Source: Talinum fruticosum (lineage: Eukaryota; Streptophyta; Magnoliopsida; Caryophyllales; Talinaceae). From it: a stretch of DNA of 64,000 nucleotides. Under the pieces are notes generated by a model. The model had not been told where the DNA came from. It saw nothing but the letters and a program-made list of their open reading frames with translations, and did no database searches. The position numbers and the translations under genes are program-made. Below are positions 37,087-49,531 of this stretch, in pieces; within the stretch, counting starts at the first letter, position 1; every line of letters begins with the position of its first letter. The stretch covers positions 9,600,501 through 9,664,500 of the forward strand of contig JAITYX010000007.1 in the NCBI GenBank assembly GCA_021018815.1, read 5' to 3'.

Positions 37087-40000
37087 ATGTCTCCTAAATT
37101 CCTCCCCATTTTCTCTCTCCTCCTCCTCCTCCTCTTCTTCTCATCCTCCTCCTCCGCCCATTCCCTCCCAAACCCAGAACTTGAATCTCTTCTTGAGCTG
37201 AAATCCTCGCTTGACCCATCGGACAAGTATCTAGCCTCGTGGGTTCCAAATGGCGAGCCATGTGGTGGGACCTTTGAAGGGTTGGCTTGCAACCAAATGG
37301 GTCAAGTGGCTAACATATCTTTGCAAGGAAAAGGGCTCAGGGGTCAGCTCTCCCATGCCATTTCTGGGCTCAAGAATTTGACTGGCCTATACTTGCATTA
37401 CAACTCTCTTTCTGGCCCTATTCCTAAAGAGATTTCCTCTCTCTCTCACCTTGTTGATGTTTACCTTGATGTCAACAATTTTTCTGGGGCTATTCCACCT
37501 GAGATTGGCAATATGGAAAGCCTTCAAGGTATGTTTTGGGTTTCTCTCTTTGCTCTGCTTTGTGGCGATTTTTTTCTCCCTTGGGTTGGGTTTCTAAGTT
37601 GAATTTATGTGGAAAGATTTGGCCTTTTATTTTTCAGGGGATAGATTTTATTTTTGGAGGTACATTGTTGCAAATTTGGTATAACTTATGCAAAAGGTGT
37701 ATACTTTTTGCCATTTTGAAACTTGGTTTTCTAGCTACTCTTAGAGATGTTTACAAGTTTGTACCTTTTGGCATTTTGACGTCTCTTTCAATTCTTAAGT
37801 TGCCAAAACAGTTTTGGTTAGCCTATCAATTTGAATATTTGAAGTTAGGTTTCTGGTTATTTTCTATATTTTTGTTTAGTGTATTTATTACTAAAGAACA
37901 AAATAACAGTAAGAGGGGTTTGTGGCCTTGCCCAGTAAAATTTATTACCGTAGCAGTTAATTTTAAATGTAAAAAATAGACAGTAGTTTGTATTCAATCA
38001 TAAACGTCAAACTTTCTCCTCTTATTTTTTGAAGCGTTTTGCTCGTGGGTTTGAATTTACTAAAATTTACTTTCATAATATATTTTTCATTTGGGTTATT
38101 TTGCAGTTTTGCAATTGGGTTATAACCAGTTAACAGGAAGCATACCAACAGAGTTGGGGTCTTTGAAGAAGCTCAATGTTCTGGCATTGCAATCTAACCA
38201 CATCACAGGTGCAATTCCTGCTAGCTTAGGGAATTTAGAAACCCTAGTGAGATTGGATTTGAGCTTCAATCACCTTTTTGGTTCAATCCCAACACCAGTT
38301 GCTGAGGCTCCTCTTCTACAATCTCTGGACATCAGGAACAACACTCTTTCAGGCAATGTTCCTCTGGGTGAGTTTACCCTTTTTCCCACCTTCAAATGTG
38401 ACGTTGTTGAGTTACTGTGAATCTTGTTTGCTATTCTCTGGATATGTTTTACTTCAAAGGATCATGCAAGGCTTTCTTGAAAGGATTTGTTTTAATTTTA
38501 GTTTTAGATTTACCATCCAAATGTCGTGTTGTATGATGTTAGGCCATCCCCATGGGTCGTTCAGATGGATTTTTGGTCTCATTTACTTCAGGTTGGACTA
38601 TCTATAACTCGGGTTTGAGTCAAAACTAGATAGCTTTATCTGGGTACCTGGTCTCTCAGGTTGTTTAGGTCATGGAATCAAATATGGGCCGACTTTGCCT
38701 TGTAATGGTGTCTGAATGTCCAAGTGTGAGCGAGTGGAAAAATTTCAAGTAATATGCTCATTCAGATTGTTAATCCAATTTTAGTCCTGCTTTCTTTCCG
38801 TTGTCTCATTTTGACGAGGGTTTTATGTTCTTTATCTTATCAAATTAATGAATACTACATTAGAATCCATATAAATTTCAGGTCAATCGAGGGTTTTTTA
38901 GGCAGTTTTGAGCGTAGTAGCATTTCTTGTTAGTCATCTTTGTGATTGATTCAAGAACGTCAATAAATATTTGAAAAAAAAAAAAATTGCTCAGTTTGAG
39001 TTTGTTTCCATTCTTTCATAGAATTGATTGTTCTTTTGGTGCCAGCTCTGCAGAGGTTGAATGAAGGGTTTCAGTATGGAAACAATCCAGGATTATGTGG
39101 TGTTGGGTTCCTTGCTATGAAGGCGTGCCCTGATTCTGATCAAATTGGTCAAATCAATGGACAAGGAGGAGCAGCTGCAATTGCAAGTGGGATCCCAACC
39201 AAGAACATCCCAGAAACTGCTCATATATTGCCCAACTGCAACCAAACCCAATGCCCAAGTATCCCTCAGAAAAGGTCACATTCTTCTGTGGCTGTTGGGG
39301 TTGTGGTTGTATCTCTTGCACTCTCAGTCATTAGTGTCTTCATCTTCACCAAATATCGTCGCACCAAGCAGAAACTCGGGACCTCATTCGAGATGTCTGA
39401 TATGCGCCCTAGTATTGACCACCATGGGGAGTTCTGCAGGAAAAATGGGTCCCCTTTAATCAGTCTCGAGTACTCAAATGGGTGGGACCCATTATCAGAT
39501 GGTCGGAGTTATGGTGGGTTCTCAAATGAAGCAGTACAAGGGTTTAGGTTCAATTTGGAGGAAGTTGAGTGTGCCACTCAGCATTTCTCTCCGGCTAAGT
39601 TGTTGGGTAAGAGTGGCTTCTTAGCTGTGTATAGAGGAGTTCTGAGAGACGGGTCTGTTGTTGCTGTCAAGCGAATTAGTAAAAGCAGCTGCAAGGCTGA
39701 AGAGGCTGAGTTTCTAAAGGGACTGAATGTTTTGACCTCCTTGAGGCATGAGCATTTGGTTACGTTAAGAGGGTTGTGCTGTTCAAGAGGAAGGGGTGAA
39801 TGCTTTTTGGTGTATGATTTTGTTCCCAATGGAAACTTGTTGAGGTACCTTGACCTTAAAGATGGAGATCCTACTGTTCTCGAATGGTCTACTCGTGTCC
39901 GAATTATCCATGGCATTGCCAAAGGTCAGTTCTCATTTCTGCTCTTCACTTTCTGTTGCATTTTCAAATATAATTTCTTTTATGTACATATATGGTATTT

Positions 40001-40568
40001 CTAGGGACAAACAGGGTAAGAGCGTGAGAGATTACAAATTGATTTGTTTTTTCATTCTCCTTTCCTTTGTATATGCAGGAGTACAATACTTGCACAGCCC
40101 CAAGTTGAACAAACCGGCTTTGGTTCACCAAAACATCTCAGCCAAGAAGGTCCTCGTCGACCAAAGGTTCAACCCGATGCTGTTAGATTCCGGCCTCCAC
40201 AAGCTCCTCACAAACGACACCGTCTTCTCAGCTCTCAAGGCCAGTGCAGCGATGGGTTACTTGGCTCCCGAGTACACCACAACTGGGAGGTTCACTGAGA
40301 AGAGTGATGTCTATGCATTTGGCATGCTTGTATTCCAAGTCATCTCGGGTAGGAAGAAGGTAACCAATGCCACTCGAGTTGGAGCTGAATCACCACGATC
40401 CCAAGACTTTATTGACCCAAATCTTCACGGAAGGTTCTCAGAGTTTGAGGCAGCAAAGCTTGTTAAGCTCGCTTTGAATTGTACCCATGAATCCCCTGCT
40501 GAAAGGCCTTCTATGGATGAAGTTGTTTCGAATTGGGTAATTGTGCTTATTCCTACCGATCTCCATGA
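37087..40568 (+). CDS. LRR receptor-like pseudokinase (At5g51560-like), one apparent frameshift near the C-terminus
   Basis: Exons 37087-37528, 38107-38367, 39046-39924 and 40079-40568. Joined length is about 690 residues once one base is allowed. Order: signal peptide (about residues 1-25, LLLLLLFFSSSSSAHS), LRR N-cap with SWVPNGEPCGGTFEGLAC, about five LRRs, NNPGLCG, a spacer, a membrane helix (about 315-336), then a kinase-like domain with a degenerate P-loop (LGKSGFLAVY), VAVK Lys443, HQN for HRD at 544-546 and DSG for DFG at 564-566, GYLAPEYTT and SDVYAFGMLVF. The missing catalytic Asp is shared, as remembered, with the Arabidopsis relative, so it is likely a signalling pseudokinase of the plasma membrane. 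After MDEVVS the frame runs off into a non-homologous tail; adding one G after 40530 restores ELGNC and a stop at 40566-40568. ATG 37087 is chosen because it begins the signal peptide; the frame is open further upstream. Confidence 0.9.
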
Positions 40569-42388
40569 CTTTGGAGTTAATTGGTGCAAAAGGTCGCTTC
40601 CGAATTTGAATTTTCCTCTGTTCTCTAGTTCAGATCAGAGGTTTGTTTGGTGGAGTCAGAATGTAACTTGTAGGTCTTAGCCTCTAGGAAGAGGATTTAA
40701 TCAAGTAGGTTTCTTTAGGCTACCAAAACTAATTGTATTAACTTAGTTTTTTCTGTGCAATGGAGTGACATTTCCTGTTACTTTTAATTTTCATTCTTCC
40801 AATGAATCCATGCTGCTATTTCATGTCTGCTCGTTCTGCGATGACATTGATACTTTTCAGGACAAACAACAAATGAATCGATACCGTTGCACATATGTGA
40901 GGATCCAATGCGACCAAAGGTAACTCTTGATAGCACGATGAACTCGACTGGCATGGTCAAAGTATGATACCAGCTTCACCCAGTAGGGTACGGCTCATGA
41001 TCAACCTGTTTCTAGTTAGGACACAACCTGTGTTCGGTTGAGCAGTTCAATTTAGGCGCCTCCGACTCAATCCTGCTCAGTCCATGAAACCAACCTGACT
41101 CAACTTGTCTCAGTGTTCATTTTGTGAGCTGAACCAACTTGACGGTGGTCTGAACCCATCCTCAGTGTCGACTAGCTCATGGGCAACCTCTATTCTTCAT
41201 GAGCCAATTACATTTCTCAATAGTCTGTTCGAAAGTCGAATCCTTTGAAGTCAATCTTATAGATTAGTAGAGGCTGAAATTTCGCGATGAGATCTCAAAA
41301 CCAGGCCATTTACTCAGAAAGAAGAGAAAAAAAAACAATGTAAGGCTATAGGTCTGAATCTTGAAGATTGAGGCCAACATATAACAAGAAAGCATATACT
41401 AGTTTTTCCCAATCCGCATCTTTTTGTCATTTTTATTCAGTATTTTTCCCATCATTTTTTTGGCTAATTTTTCCCATTACTGAAATTTGGGAATCTCAAT
41501 TTCTAGACCAATATTTAATTTCTTGGCATTCGCAGGAGAGGAGCAGAAGTTTGAGTTGTCAAAAAAATTGACATATACACTTAGCTTTGGTGTTAGGCTC
41601 TTCATTTGATACAAAAAGATAGTCAAACAAAAGAAAAAACACAAGGAAAGAAGACAACCAAAGCAACTAAAGCTGATTCTCTTGAGGGGCATAGCGACAA
41701 CAAATGCAGGACAATGATGTAGCAATTACTATAATATAAATGCAAATCCCTAAACTTGTTTGTCCCAAACTTTGTCCTTGGATTTGAAAGAAATGATTGG
41801 AAATTATATTTGAACTACGCTCCATTTTGTGAAAGCAGAGGTGAAAGGTTAGATTAATCACTAAAATGTAATGAACTTAGGAAATAAATTTTCCTCTTTT
41901 GGTGGGTAAGTTGTCTACCCATTGAACGTCTTATGTCAATCAATCTAGTGAGCCACAATCCATTGAACCGGACGAAAGGTGGGTGTATCACAGACAATTC
42001 ATAACATGTCAGGCTCGTAAGTGCCCTATTGATGCACTTCAATTCCATAGGGAAATAATCCCCTAGGACTCCTACATAGGAAGGTTAAACCTCCAACAAT
42101 ACTAATGCCATCGAAGCAAAGCTTAAGTAGAATAAGCCATTATATACTTCTAATATGCATTGTATGTATTTGCAATTATGTTTTGGCTAATGTAGACAAT
42201 AAGTTATAATCATATGGTGTTGAGCATAGAAATTTTTCTTAAGTTGTTCGGTATCTTTTTAAAAATACATACCATGCTTCATAAGCACCTAAAATAACTA
42301 GTGCTTTTTCTTTCTTAATTCATACCACTCCCCTCTACTCACACATATACATACAAGTATAGTAGCAAATTTGAATATATATAGAGCC
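40569..42388. other. spacer between the receptor kinase and the first DUF1442 gene
   Basis: The left part holds the receptor kinase 3'UTR. The rest, to 42388, has no recognisable gene. Short open frames around 41368-42048 on both strands lack conserved features. The genes on either side converge. Confidence 0.5.
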
Positions 42389-43294
42389 TTAGCCATCAGT
42401 TTCCTTTGTATAGGGACACCTTACCCTGAAAACATGCTCTTCCCCTGTATGCCTATCCACTTTAACAACCCAATGACTCTTTCTCCCAAAACTTCCACCA
42501 CCATGACCACCCTCACACTCCCTCCTATCACCGTTGCGACCGCCACCTCGAATCTGAGTCAACAACAGCCCGTCTCCAATAGGCAACAACTGAGTCCTCA
42601 ACCCGGCCCATTGCCATGACCTCGTAGAAAATGCATTATAACCCAAGATGGTAGCCCCCTTACACTCTCCATTGGCCTGCATTTCTGCAAGGATCAACTC
42701 ATGGTTTTGGAGCTTACAATCTATGAGCACAAAATCAGCTTCTTTATAGTCTTCAAGAATGAGCCTCTGAGCATCTCCTATGACAAACTCGATAAGATCC
42801 TCGTCTAGCCCTAGGGCTTGTTTGGATGACTCCAAGTCCTCTAGGCCGCGGAATATGCAAATGACACGGCCCCCAGTTTGATTGGCCGCAGCCATTAGGG
42901 CTAGTAAAGTGGAGGGAGACACGGCCCCTCCACATGCGACTACTATAAGCTGAGCATTGTTTCCAGCTGCTATAGCTGAGATGAACTCCCACACATCTGG
43001 TTCTTTGGCCCTCTTCATTCCCTGCATTAACATTCATCTCACAACTTAAGTACCAACAATTCTAATCGAAAATAGCCCCTTGGGGTAGCCTAGCAGTAGT
43101 ATAAATGGTTTCTACAAGGAAGGCCGAAGTTCGATTCTTCATAAACTGCTGTATGCGTGTGTTATAATTAAAAAAAATGAACGCAAATACAATTTTGTGA
43201 AGAGAAAAAATATACAATTACTTACCATTCTTAAGGTTTTGAGGTAAGCTTTAGTGGCATTTTCAGCTGACCAGTGTGCAAGCTTCATCTCCAT
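42389..43294 (-). CDS. DUF1442 family protein (putative SAM-dependent methyltransferase fold), copy 1
   Basis: Two exons in transcript order: 43294-43226 and 43021-42389 (stop TAA), 233 residues, intact. Exon 1 gives MEMKLAHWSAENATKAYLKT. Exon 2 carries EFISAIAAGNNAQLIVVACG, then TLLALMAAANQTGGRVICIF (a Rossmann-like glycine-containing segment), EADFVLIDCKLQNHE, TILGYNAF and a basic C-terminal region with WVVKVDRHTGEEHVFRVR. This is the plant-specific DUF1442 pattern, annotated by fold as methyltransferase-like; no substrate is known to me. The start could also be ATG 43288 or an in-frame ATG at 43324. A possible SINE lies in the single intron. The paralogue at 48021-48821 has the same exon layout and orientation. 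Confidence 0.87.
43078..43178 (+). mobile_element. possible tRNA-derived SINE in the DUF1442 intron
   Basis: TAGCCTAGCAG (43086-43096) fits the RNA polymerase III A-box TRGYNNARNNG. GTTCGATTC (43129-43137) fits the B-box, with tRNA-like spacing, and an A-rich tail follows near 43165-43178. This layout is typical of plant SINEs. It lies inside the intron 43022-43225, antisense to the gene. The ends and target duplication are unresolved. Confidence 0.5.
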
Positions 43295-46046
43295 ATTTTT
43301 AAAAAAATTTGTGTTTTTTTCCAAATTATGTTATTTCTCCACACTTCTGAATGTCTTACATGCTGGCAATATATATAGGAGGAAAAAATATGTATGAATT
43401 GGGACAGGAAGTTCTGACATGCCAGCTAGCATTTTATTTATTTAATCTAATTTTTGTAGAATTTTATCAACTACTACAACTAGGCTAGGCAAGGCAAGCC
43501 ATGTTATTTTTTTCTGAAGTCACTTGTGCTGTTGGCAATTCTGTACTGTTTATATCATCTTCGAGGAGCTTGACATAATCTAGTTAACTACAACATTAAT
43601 TAGGATTAAGTTATGGTGATAATGACGGGCGACACGATTCGAGTCGAATCTGTCTTGCCATGACGAGACCTGACATTGCACCATTTTTCAATGTTTTTAT
43701 CCAATATTAGCTGTAATGTTATTCTATAGTCAGACAGTCAGAAGTGTTTCAGAAACTAAGAGATTAATTATATACTCTGTGAAAATTGTAGCAATAATCT
43801 TATTGTTTTCCTTGAATTTAATGAATGTAGGAGAAGAACATGGTTAGGGCCGTGTTTGGCTCGCTCTTCCAGTGAACCTGGTTAGCTTTCTAACCCTCTT
43901 GCTGAAATCTTAATCTTCACGGTTTAGTATTGATCAAATGATGATTAAGGAATATAGAACTTTTGTGCTAAATTCTCTGTACTAATTCGTACGGATATTT
44001 TGATAGATTTTGAATTAAATGCGATAATCAGTGCTTATTATTTAGTACTCAAATACTAGGTTTCCTGAATAATGTGTCAAAAATGAATAGCATCATGTTT
44101 TGTGAAGGAAGCTCAGAGTTTCAGGCAATTTATAATGTCGGTCTGGAAAAACTCGGGTCTATTTGAGTCCGGTTAAAAAGATGTATCAGGTATGAATTTT
44201 AAGTTAGTGATTTACACTAGTTGGGTTTTAGTTTAGTGAGTAAAATTGAACTTATGATGTTATATATTAAATTTTAGATTCGATTTCTTTCTGATAATGG
44301 TATGCCTTTAAAGCTTATCAATTTGTAAATGGTGAAATGAAAAGGAAGTTAGGCAACTTGGATAAGTACTGAAAGGTTTCCGATGAAATTCAATTCTTTG
44401 CAAAAAAACTGGCTTTGGTGTGTCAGAGAGCTATTACAAACTGTGGCGCTGAATGCAGTTTTTCCCTTGTTCAGAAAATTAAATGCTTGTGGGTTTGTTC
44501 TTAGACAGGAAGGAGGCCTCATTGGAATTCATCGAAAGAAACTAGCTAGAAACAAGTCATTAAGTTAGGTTTATATGAAATTACCAATAAACTGAGCGAA
44601 ATGAAAAAACAGTGACATAAACTAAAAAAATTACAAAGCATATGAACATAGATGAACTAAAATTATCGAAAGAGAAAAATAAACGAATAGACTAGTAAGT
44701 TGAAAAGAACACATTCCCTTCATATTAAAATTTTATATCTGACGGGTCATAATTTTACTTGATTGTTAAGAACATGAAGATACCCAAAGTATTAAACTTG
44801 ACAATTAAGAATCTGCATACAACGCTAACCTATTAAAGCTATACAAAATGCTATATACTATTTACGTCTCTAAGGCTTTGCCCTAGCTAGGTTTATTAAC
44901 AGAAAATTCGATGTAAATAATCTTATTGATGTATCTTCGATTGTGAAATATGTGCCTCAATTACATCAACAACTGGAAACATATATAGACAATATAGTAA
45001 TGTCTAGTTACTTCCTTACTACAAAAAAAGTGAACACTCACTCATATTAGATCGATAAGACTAGCAGATAATGGATAAATTGGGATAGAGAAAGCTATGA
45101 AGATCGTCCAAAAAGAGTAACAGAGATTGCTAGAGATGATTTGAGCATAGGAGGCCCCATTCCCCATACTTTCACTTGCCCCTCTCTCTGTCTGTCTTTC
45201 CATGCATATATGTTACCCTCAATTCCAGTTTCCTCTCCCCTTTCCCAAAAGCATTTCTGTCATTCTCTCCATTCTGACAAAATATTTATCCCAAACAAAA
45301 ACCCACCCAAGCCATTCCTCCTCCATGCATATGCATGCAATTATAACATTAAAACTCACATCATTCATCCAAAAAACTCAATATTTTTCAGACAGTCTCA
45401 ATCCCAGCTTCTAGCCATCTTCCTTTTCCATTATCCTCCCCAAAAAATTAAAAAAGACCAACAAAGGGTTGTCTTAATCTTCTTGGCAGAAGATGGTCTT
45501 TTCCATGCTTCCCAAACACAGCACAGAGATCTGTTCATGCTACAATTGCTTCTCTCCCCCAAAACAATATTAATAAATTTCTGGTCTGTTGGTCTCATCT
45601 TTTCCATCATAATTTTATGATAAATTGATGATGGACCCAAAAGGAAAAAAAAATGAAAAGAACAAAAAAATTATTATTTGTGTGACTTTGAGCTTTGAAG
45701 CCTGACCAACATGATGAATTTAATTATCTTCTTAATTTTTTTCTTGAGATTCTTCTCTTCTTTAATGAATACGTGCTTTTCAATGAGATGCCATGTATTT
45801 TGCATTATATTATTAGCACTACATGTACTATTTAATATAAAGAGGACAACAAAAATTACAACACTTTCAAATCAAATTATTGATGCACACGGCTACTATG
45901 CCTAGCTAGGGGTAGGGTTTGGAAAAAAATGTTTGTCCCAATTTTGTCCAAATCATTGAGGCATTGCCAATGTGATAAGGACCACTTTACCCTTTATTTA
46001 GTTTCACTGAATTTTATTTTTGATTTGATCGAATCCAAGAATAATA
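43295..46046. other. intergenic, nothing recognised
   Basis: AT-rich DNA. A pyrimidine-rich block at about 45140-45640 gives a 159-codon open frame, but its composition (Ser, Pro, Phe and His-rich, no motif) looks like chance. No RNA hairpin of a known plant microRNA was recognised by eye. Confidence 0.45.
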
Positions 46047-46286
46047 CTCCTATTTCACATTACTTGTTGTTTTTGGATTCATAATAAAATTTATGTCAAA
46101 AGATTAATTTTCCCCAGAGTTTTATTAGATATAGAGAAAGTCAATGAAAAAAGAGAATAAAAAAATTCATTAATAAGAACAAAATTGGTAAACTAATTAT
46201 TAATATGTTATTGGAGTTATAAAGTGAAAAATTTTCTAAAATGCAAAAACTTAATTAAAGTGACATGTAATGTAAAGCAAATGGAA
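46047..46286. mobile_element. Stowaway-like MITE, recurrent family
   Basis: A 240-bp element between TA dinucleotides (46045-46046, 46287-46288). Ends are CTCCTATTTCACATTACTTG (left) and TTCCATTTGCTTTACATTAC (inward from the right). The interior contains GAGAAAGTCAATGAAAAAAG and AATTAAAGTGACATGTAATG, shared with the copy in the MRS2 intron. Confidence 0.65.
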
Positions 46287-48020
46287 TATATATTCCGTTA
46301 CTTATGAGTTTTAGTTACTAAATTGAAATATCTTATTAGCAGTTAACCTATAACAAAACATATTTTCGATAATGGTGAGATAAATATATATAATCAAACA
46401 ACTTAAAAAGAAATAGGTAAAATTAAAAATATTTGATTAGATTGACAATGCTCTCACAAATGGGTCCATCTACAAAAAAATTAAGGCATTAATTTGGGTC
46501 TCGCATATATGATTGAACACAATTATTTGGGCATTATACGTGCACTCGTGCATCGCCCTGTATTTTAGATTCTCTTTGAATTTTTTATTAATTAGCACAA
46601 CAAGAATTATTATTTAGTTGAAATTAGCTGATAATAATTTTAGAAATAATTGTCTGGATTAGTGTAAGTAATTATTTGGAGTTGGCACTCACATGATCAT
46701 ATGATGTATTTAAACGTTACAACACATCAATTATTGTATGTAATGAGGAAAACCAGGGGAAGAGATTAACCATGAAATCGCAGCTCATTGTGAACTCCAA
46801 CAGAGCAATTAGCACTAATTGGAAATTAATCATTCATTTAATTACAAAAAATATACAATTAAGATGGATGGATCGAGCTCAGAAGTCGATAGATCTGCAA
46901 ATTAAACTCGTGTCAGACCACTCACTGATGGTTATGGTTATCCAGCATGCATGCAGGTGTTATGGGGAAGCTGGCAAGAGAGACAATTTACATGTTATGC
47001 GTTTTGTATGCATACTTAGATCCAACTCGGACTGGGAGAAATGAGTATTGGAGGTATGAATTTGGCCACTAAAACACAGCTTGCTTTGATTTTGTTATTG
47101 GATTCCATTATATTAGTTTTTGTGCCTTCTACATCACTATTTTTTTTATATGAAAAAGGGGGAAGAAAAAAATGCCCATGGGATCTCTCTTCGTGTAAGA
47201 TGATCGGATTGAAAATAATGATGTTTAAAATTGTCCTTCAAAATTATTGAATCCTATAATTTTTTCCTCCTATATTATTTAAAGTAAAATTCATCTAGAA
47301 AAGTGATACACATAACTTTTGGAATAACTAATTATATGGATGGCTATATCAATTATGTATAGTGTGTAGCCTTTATTGCGATCAACGTCAAGTATGTATG
47401 ATGTGAGCTAGCTAACTAAATAGAATAATTCTTGGACAAGTTATTCAGTTGATAATATTATCTGACTAAATACTTTTCGTGGTACAACACATTGTCTCTG
47501 TAATTACCATCTATTATGAGACAGTCTAACTCATCTAAAATTTATTCATCATGATGCTTATAAATATTTTTATCTTTTAAATTTTTTGAGTTGGATTTAG
47601 TTCGTTACAAAAGAAATAGGCCTGTTATCTTCAACATATTTTTCTTTAGAATAAACTCAGTTTTAGTTTAGTTCATTAAAAAATAAGTTCAGTGTTTTAA
47701 AAAATAAATTCATTTTAGTACAATTTATTTTTAATCCTATATGAATAAGTTTAGTACTTGACATAAATAAATTCAGACTAGGAAAAAATAAGTTCAATTC
47801 AATTCAGTAGAAAATATGTTGAATGCAATTGAGATAAATTTGATGAGTAAAAATAAATTAAAAAGAACAATTGCTGAAATTTCTTTAAATTTCAAATCTT
47901 AAAAGATGATACATATAACGTATGTAACTCTACTAAATACCTATATTTACAGCTTCCAAAAATGACATACCTAAAAAATTACAATTTCTAATTACCCAAA
48001 ATTAAATAATTAACAAAAGC
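46287..48020. other. intergenic downstream of the second DUF1442 gene
   Basis: AT-rich, no gene recognised. Open frames at 46772-47250 on + have no conserved features. A loosely repeated motif on the theme AATAAGTTCAGT occurs at about 47640-47820. Confidence 0.45.
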
Positions 48021-48821
48021 CTAAACAGCAATTTGCAATTTCCTCTGAGATGACCTGACTCTGAAGACATGTTCTTCACCAGTACATTGATCAACCTTAA
48101 CAATCCAATTGCTCTTCCTCCTAATAGATCCACTCCCACTCCTATGAAGATCCCTATACCCCTCTCCAAATTTTGTAACCAACAACCCATCACCAATAGG
48201 TAGCAAATGCGTCCCCAACCCGCTCCATTGCCATGACGATCCTTTAGAGAAGGCGTTATAACCCACCACCGCGCCCTTCCCCTCTCTTCCCCTCCTTGCC
48301 TCGATTATGCTCTCGTAGCTAGGGAGATTACAGTCGATGAGCAAGAAATCAGCTTCTTTAAACTCATCTTTGTTAAGCAGAAGATGGCTAGGATCGCCAA
48401 CTACGAAGTTGATGAATTTGTTGGCATGACCGGAGGGTCCAAGGGCACGTGTGGTTGAGTGTAGTTGATCGTTGGTGTGGACTATGCAAATGACTTGACC
48501 CCCAGTTTGATGGGCAGCAGCTACTAGGGCTAGCAGAAGACTTGGGGTCACAATTTTTGGGCACAGGAGGATGCAATCATTAGCTGGGCATTGTTTCCAG
48601 CAGCTAGGGCTGATATGAATTCTACCCCATTTGGTTCCTTCTCTCTCTTTTCCTGTAATTTAACAACAAGATCACATACATTAGAATATGTATGATCATT
48701 TACATCAAAATTTGATTAACTTGAAGTATTTTTTGATGATAAATGAGTAAACTAAGCTTACCATTTTCAAAGTCCTGATGTAGGCATTGGTAGCATTTTC
48801 AGGTGACCAACTGCAAGCCAT
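48021..48821 (-). CDS. DUF1442 family protein, copy 2 (one apparent frameshift)
   Basis: Paralogue of the gene at 42389-43294, with the same two-exon design: 48821-48762 (MACSWSPENATNAYIRTLKM) and 48652-48021 (stop TAG). Exon 2 begins EKREKEPNGVEFISALAAGN, then reads into a stop in its own frame. The family blocks TPSLLLALVAAAHQTGGQVI, ADFLLIDCNLPSYES, VVGYNAFSKGSSWQWSG and WIVKVDQCTGEEHVFRVR continue in another frame. The break is at the T run 48554-48558 (A run on the coding strand). Exon 2 is 632 nt against 633 in the paralogue, so one missing base explains the shift exactly. If the break is real, only the part downstream of an internal ATG could be made. Function is as for the paralogue: methyltransferase-like fold, substrate unknown. 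Confidence 0.83.
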
Positions 48822-48839
48822 TTTTGATCTCAGTCTTCT

Positions 48840-48867
<28 letters not shown>
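48840..48867. repeat. (AG)n microsatellite in the 5' leader of DUF1442 copy 2
   Basis: An uninterrupted AG (CT on the gene strand) tract begins about 20 bp upstream of the ATG at 48821, so it probably lies in the 5' leader of the transcript. Confidence 0.85.
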
Positions 48868-48870
<3 letters not shown>

Positions 48871-49381
48871 TGAAGAGAAGAGTGAGGAGTGAGATGAGAT
48901 CAAGGACACATGCAATGGGGGATATATATAGAGAGAGTTGAAGGGGGTCAAGGATGGTTTGCTGTGGGACAAGCTAAGTAACTCCAGCTGGCTGTCTGAA
49001 AACTAAATTAAAAAAAAAAGAAAAGAAAAAGAGAAGGACAGAATGGGGGATTCATGGATCTTCTAGCTAGCCTAACTCAGATTGATGAAATCTCTTGATG
49101 TTTGGGAAGATCCTACCAAACGGCTTAAACTTGAGGATCGATTTACATGTGTATATCATCAACTTTATAATTGGAGTATATGTCTTCAAAATAAGTTTGT
49201 TTCCTTCATGGGGGAAAAAGTTTAATTAGTTTGGAAATTGTAACTACAAATTTAAGGTTTGCATATGATATAATTTTATAAAACCTGTGGCAATAAACCA
49301 AAATGTATCAGTTTGCGATATAAATATAAAAAATATATGATAACACGTCTCATGTTAATATCCGACGTATATATTTATTTT

Positions 49382-49531
49382 TCTTTCCTTTTTCTTCCTT
49401 GTTCTTCTTGGAGAGTTTTAATTGATAATTCCATGAGTTGTACAAGAATATTTTTATCTTTCCTTTTTCTTCCTTGTTCTTCTTGGAGAGTTTTAATTGA
49501 TAATTCCATGAGTTGTACAAGAATATTTTTA
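49382..49531. repeat. 75-bp tandem duplication
   Basis: Two essentially identical units begin TCTTTCCTTTTTCTTCC at 49382 and 49457. Translations of both strands repeat the same peptide twice only because of this duplication. It is recent or an assembly collapse or expansion product. Confidence 0.9.

Noticed and set aside
43081..43140. tRNA gene
   Set aside because: A- and B-box motifs are present, but no cloverleaf acceptor stem pairs, so a SINE is the better reading.
45141..45620. 159-codon open frame starting MSIGGPIPHTF
   Set aside because: Pyrimidine-biased composition, no recognisable domain, and no splice or promoter context; treated as chance.
44900..45660. microRNA precursor upstream of the pyrimidine-rich block
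   Set aside because: I compared by eye with common conserved plant microRNA sequences and saw no match or long hairpin.
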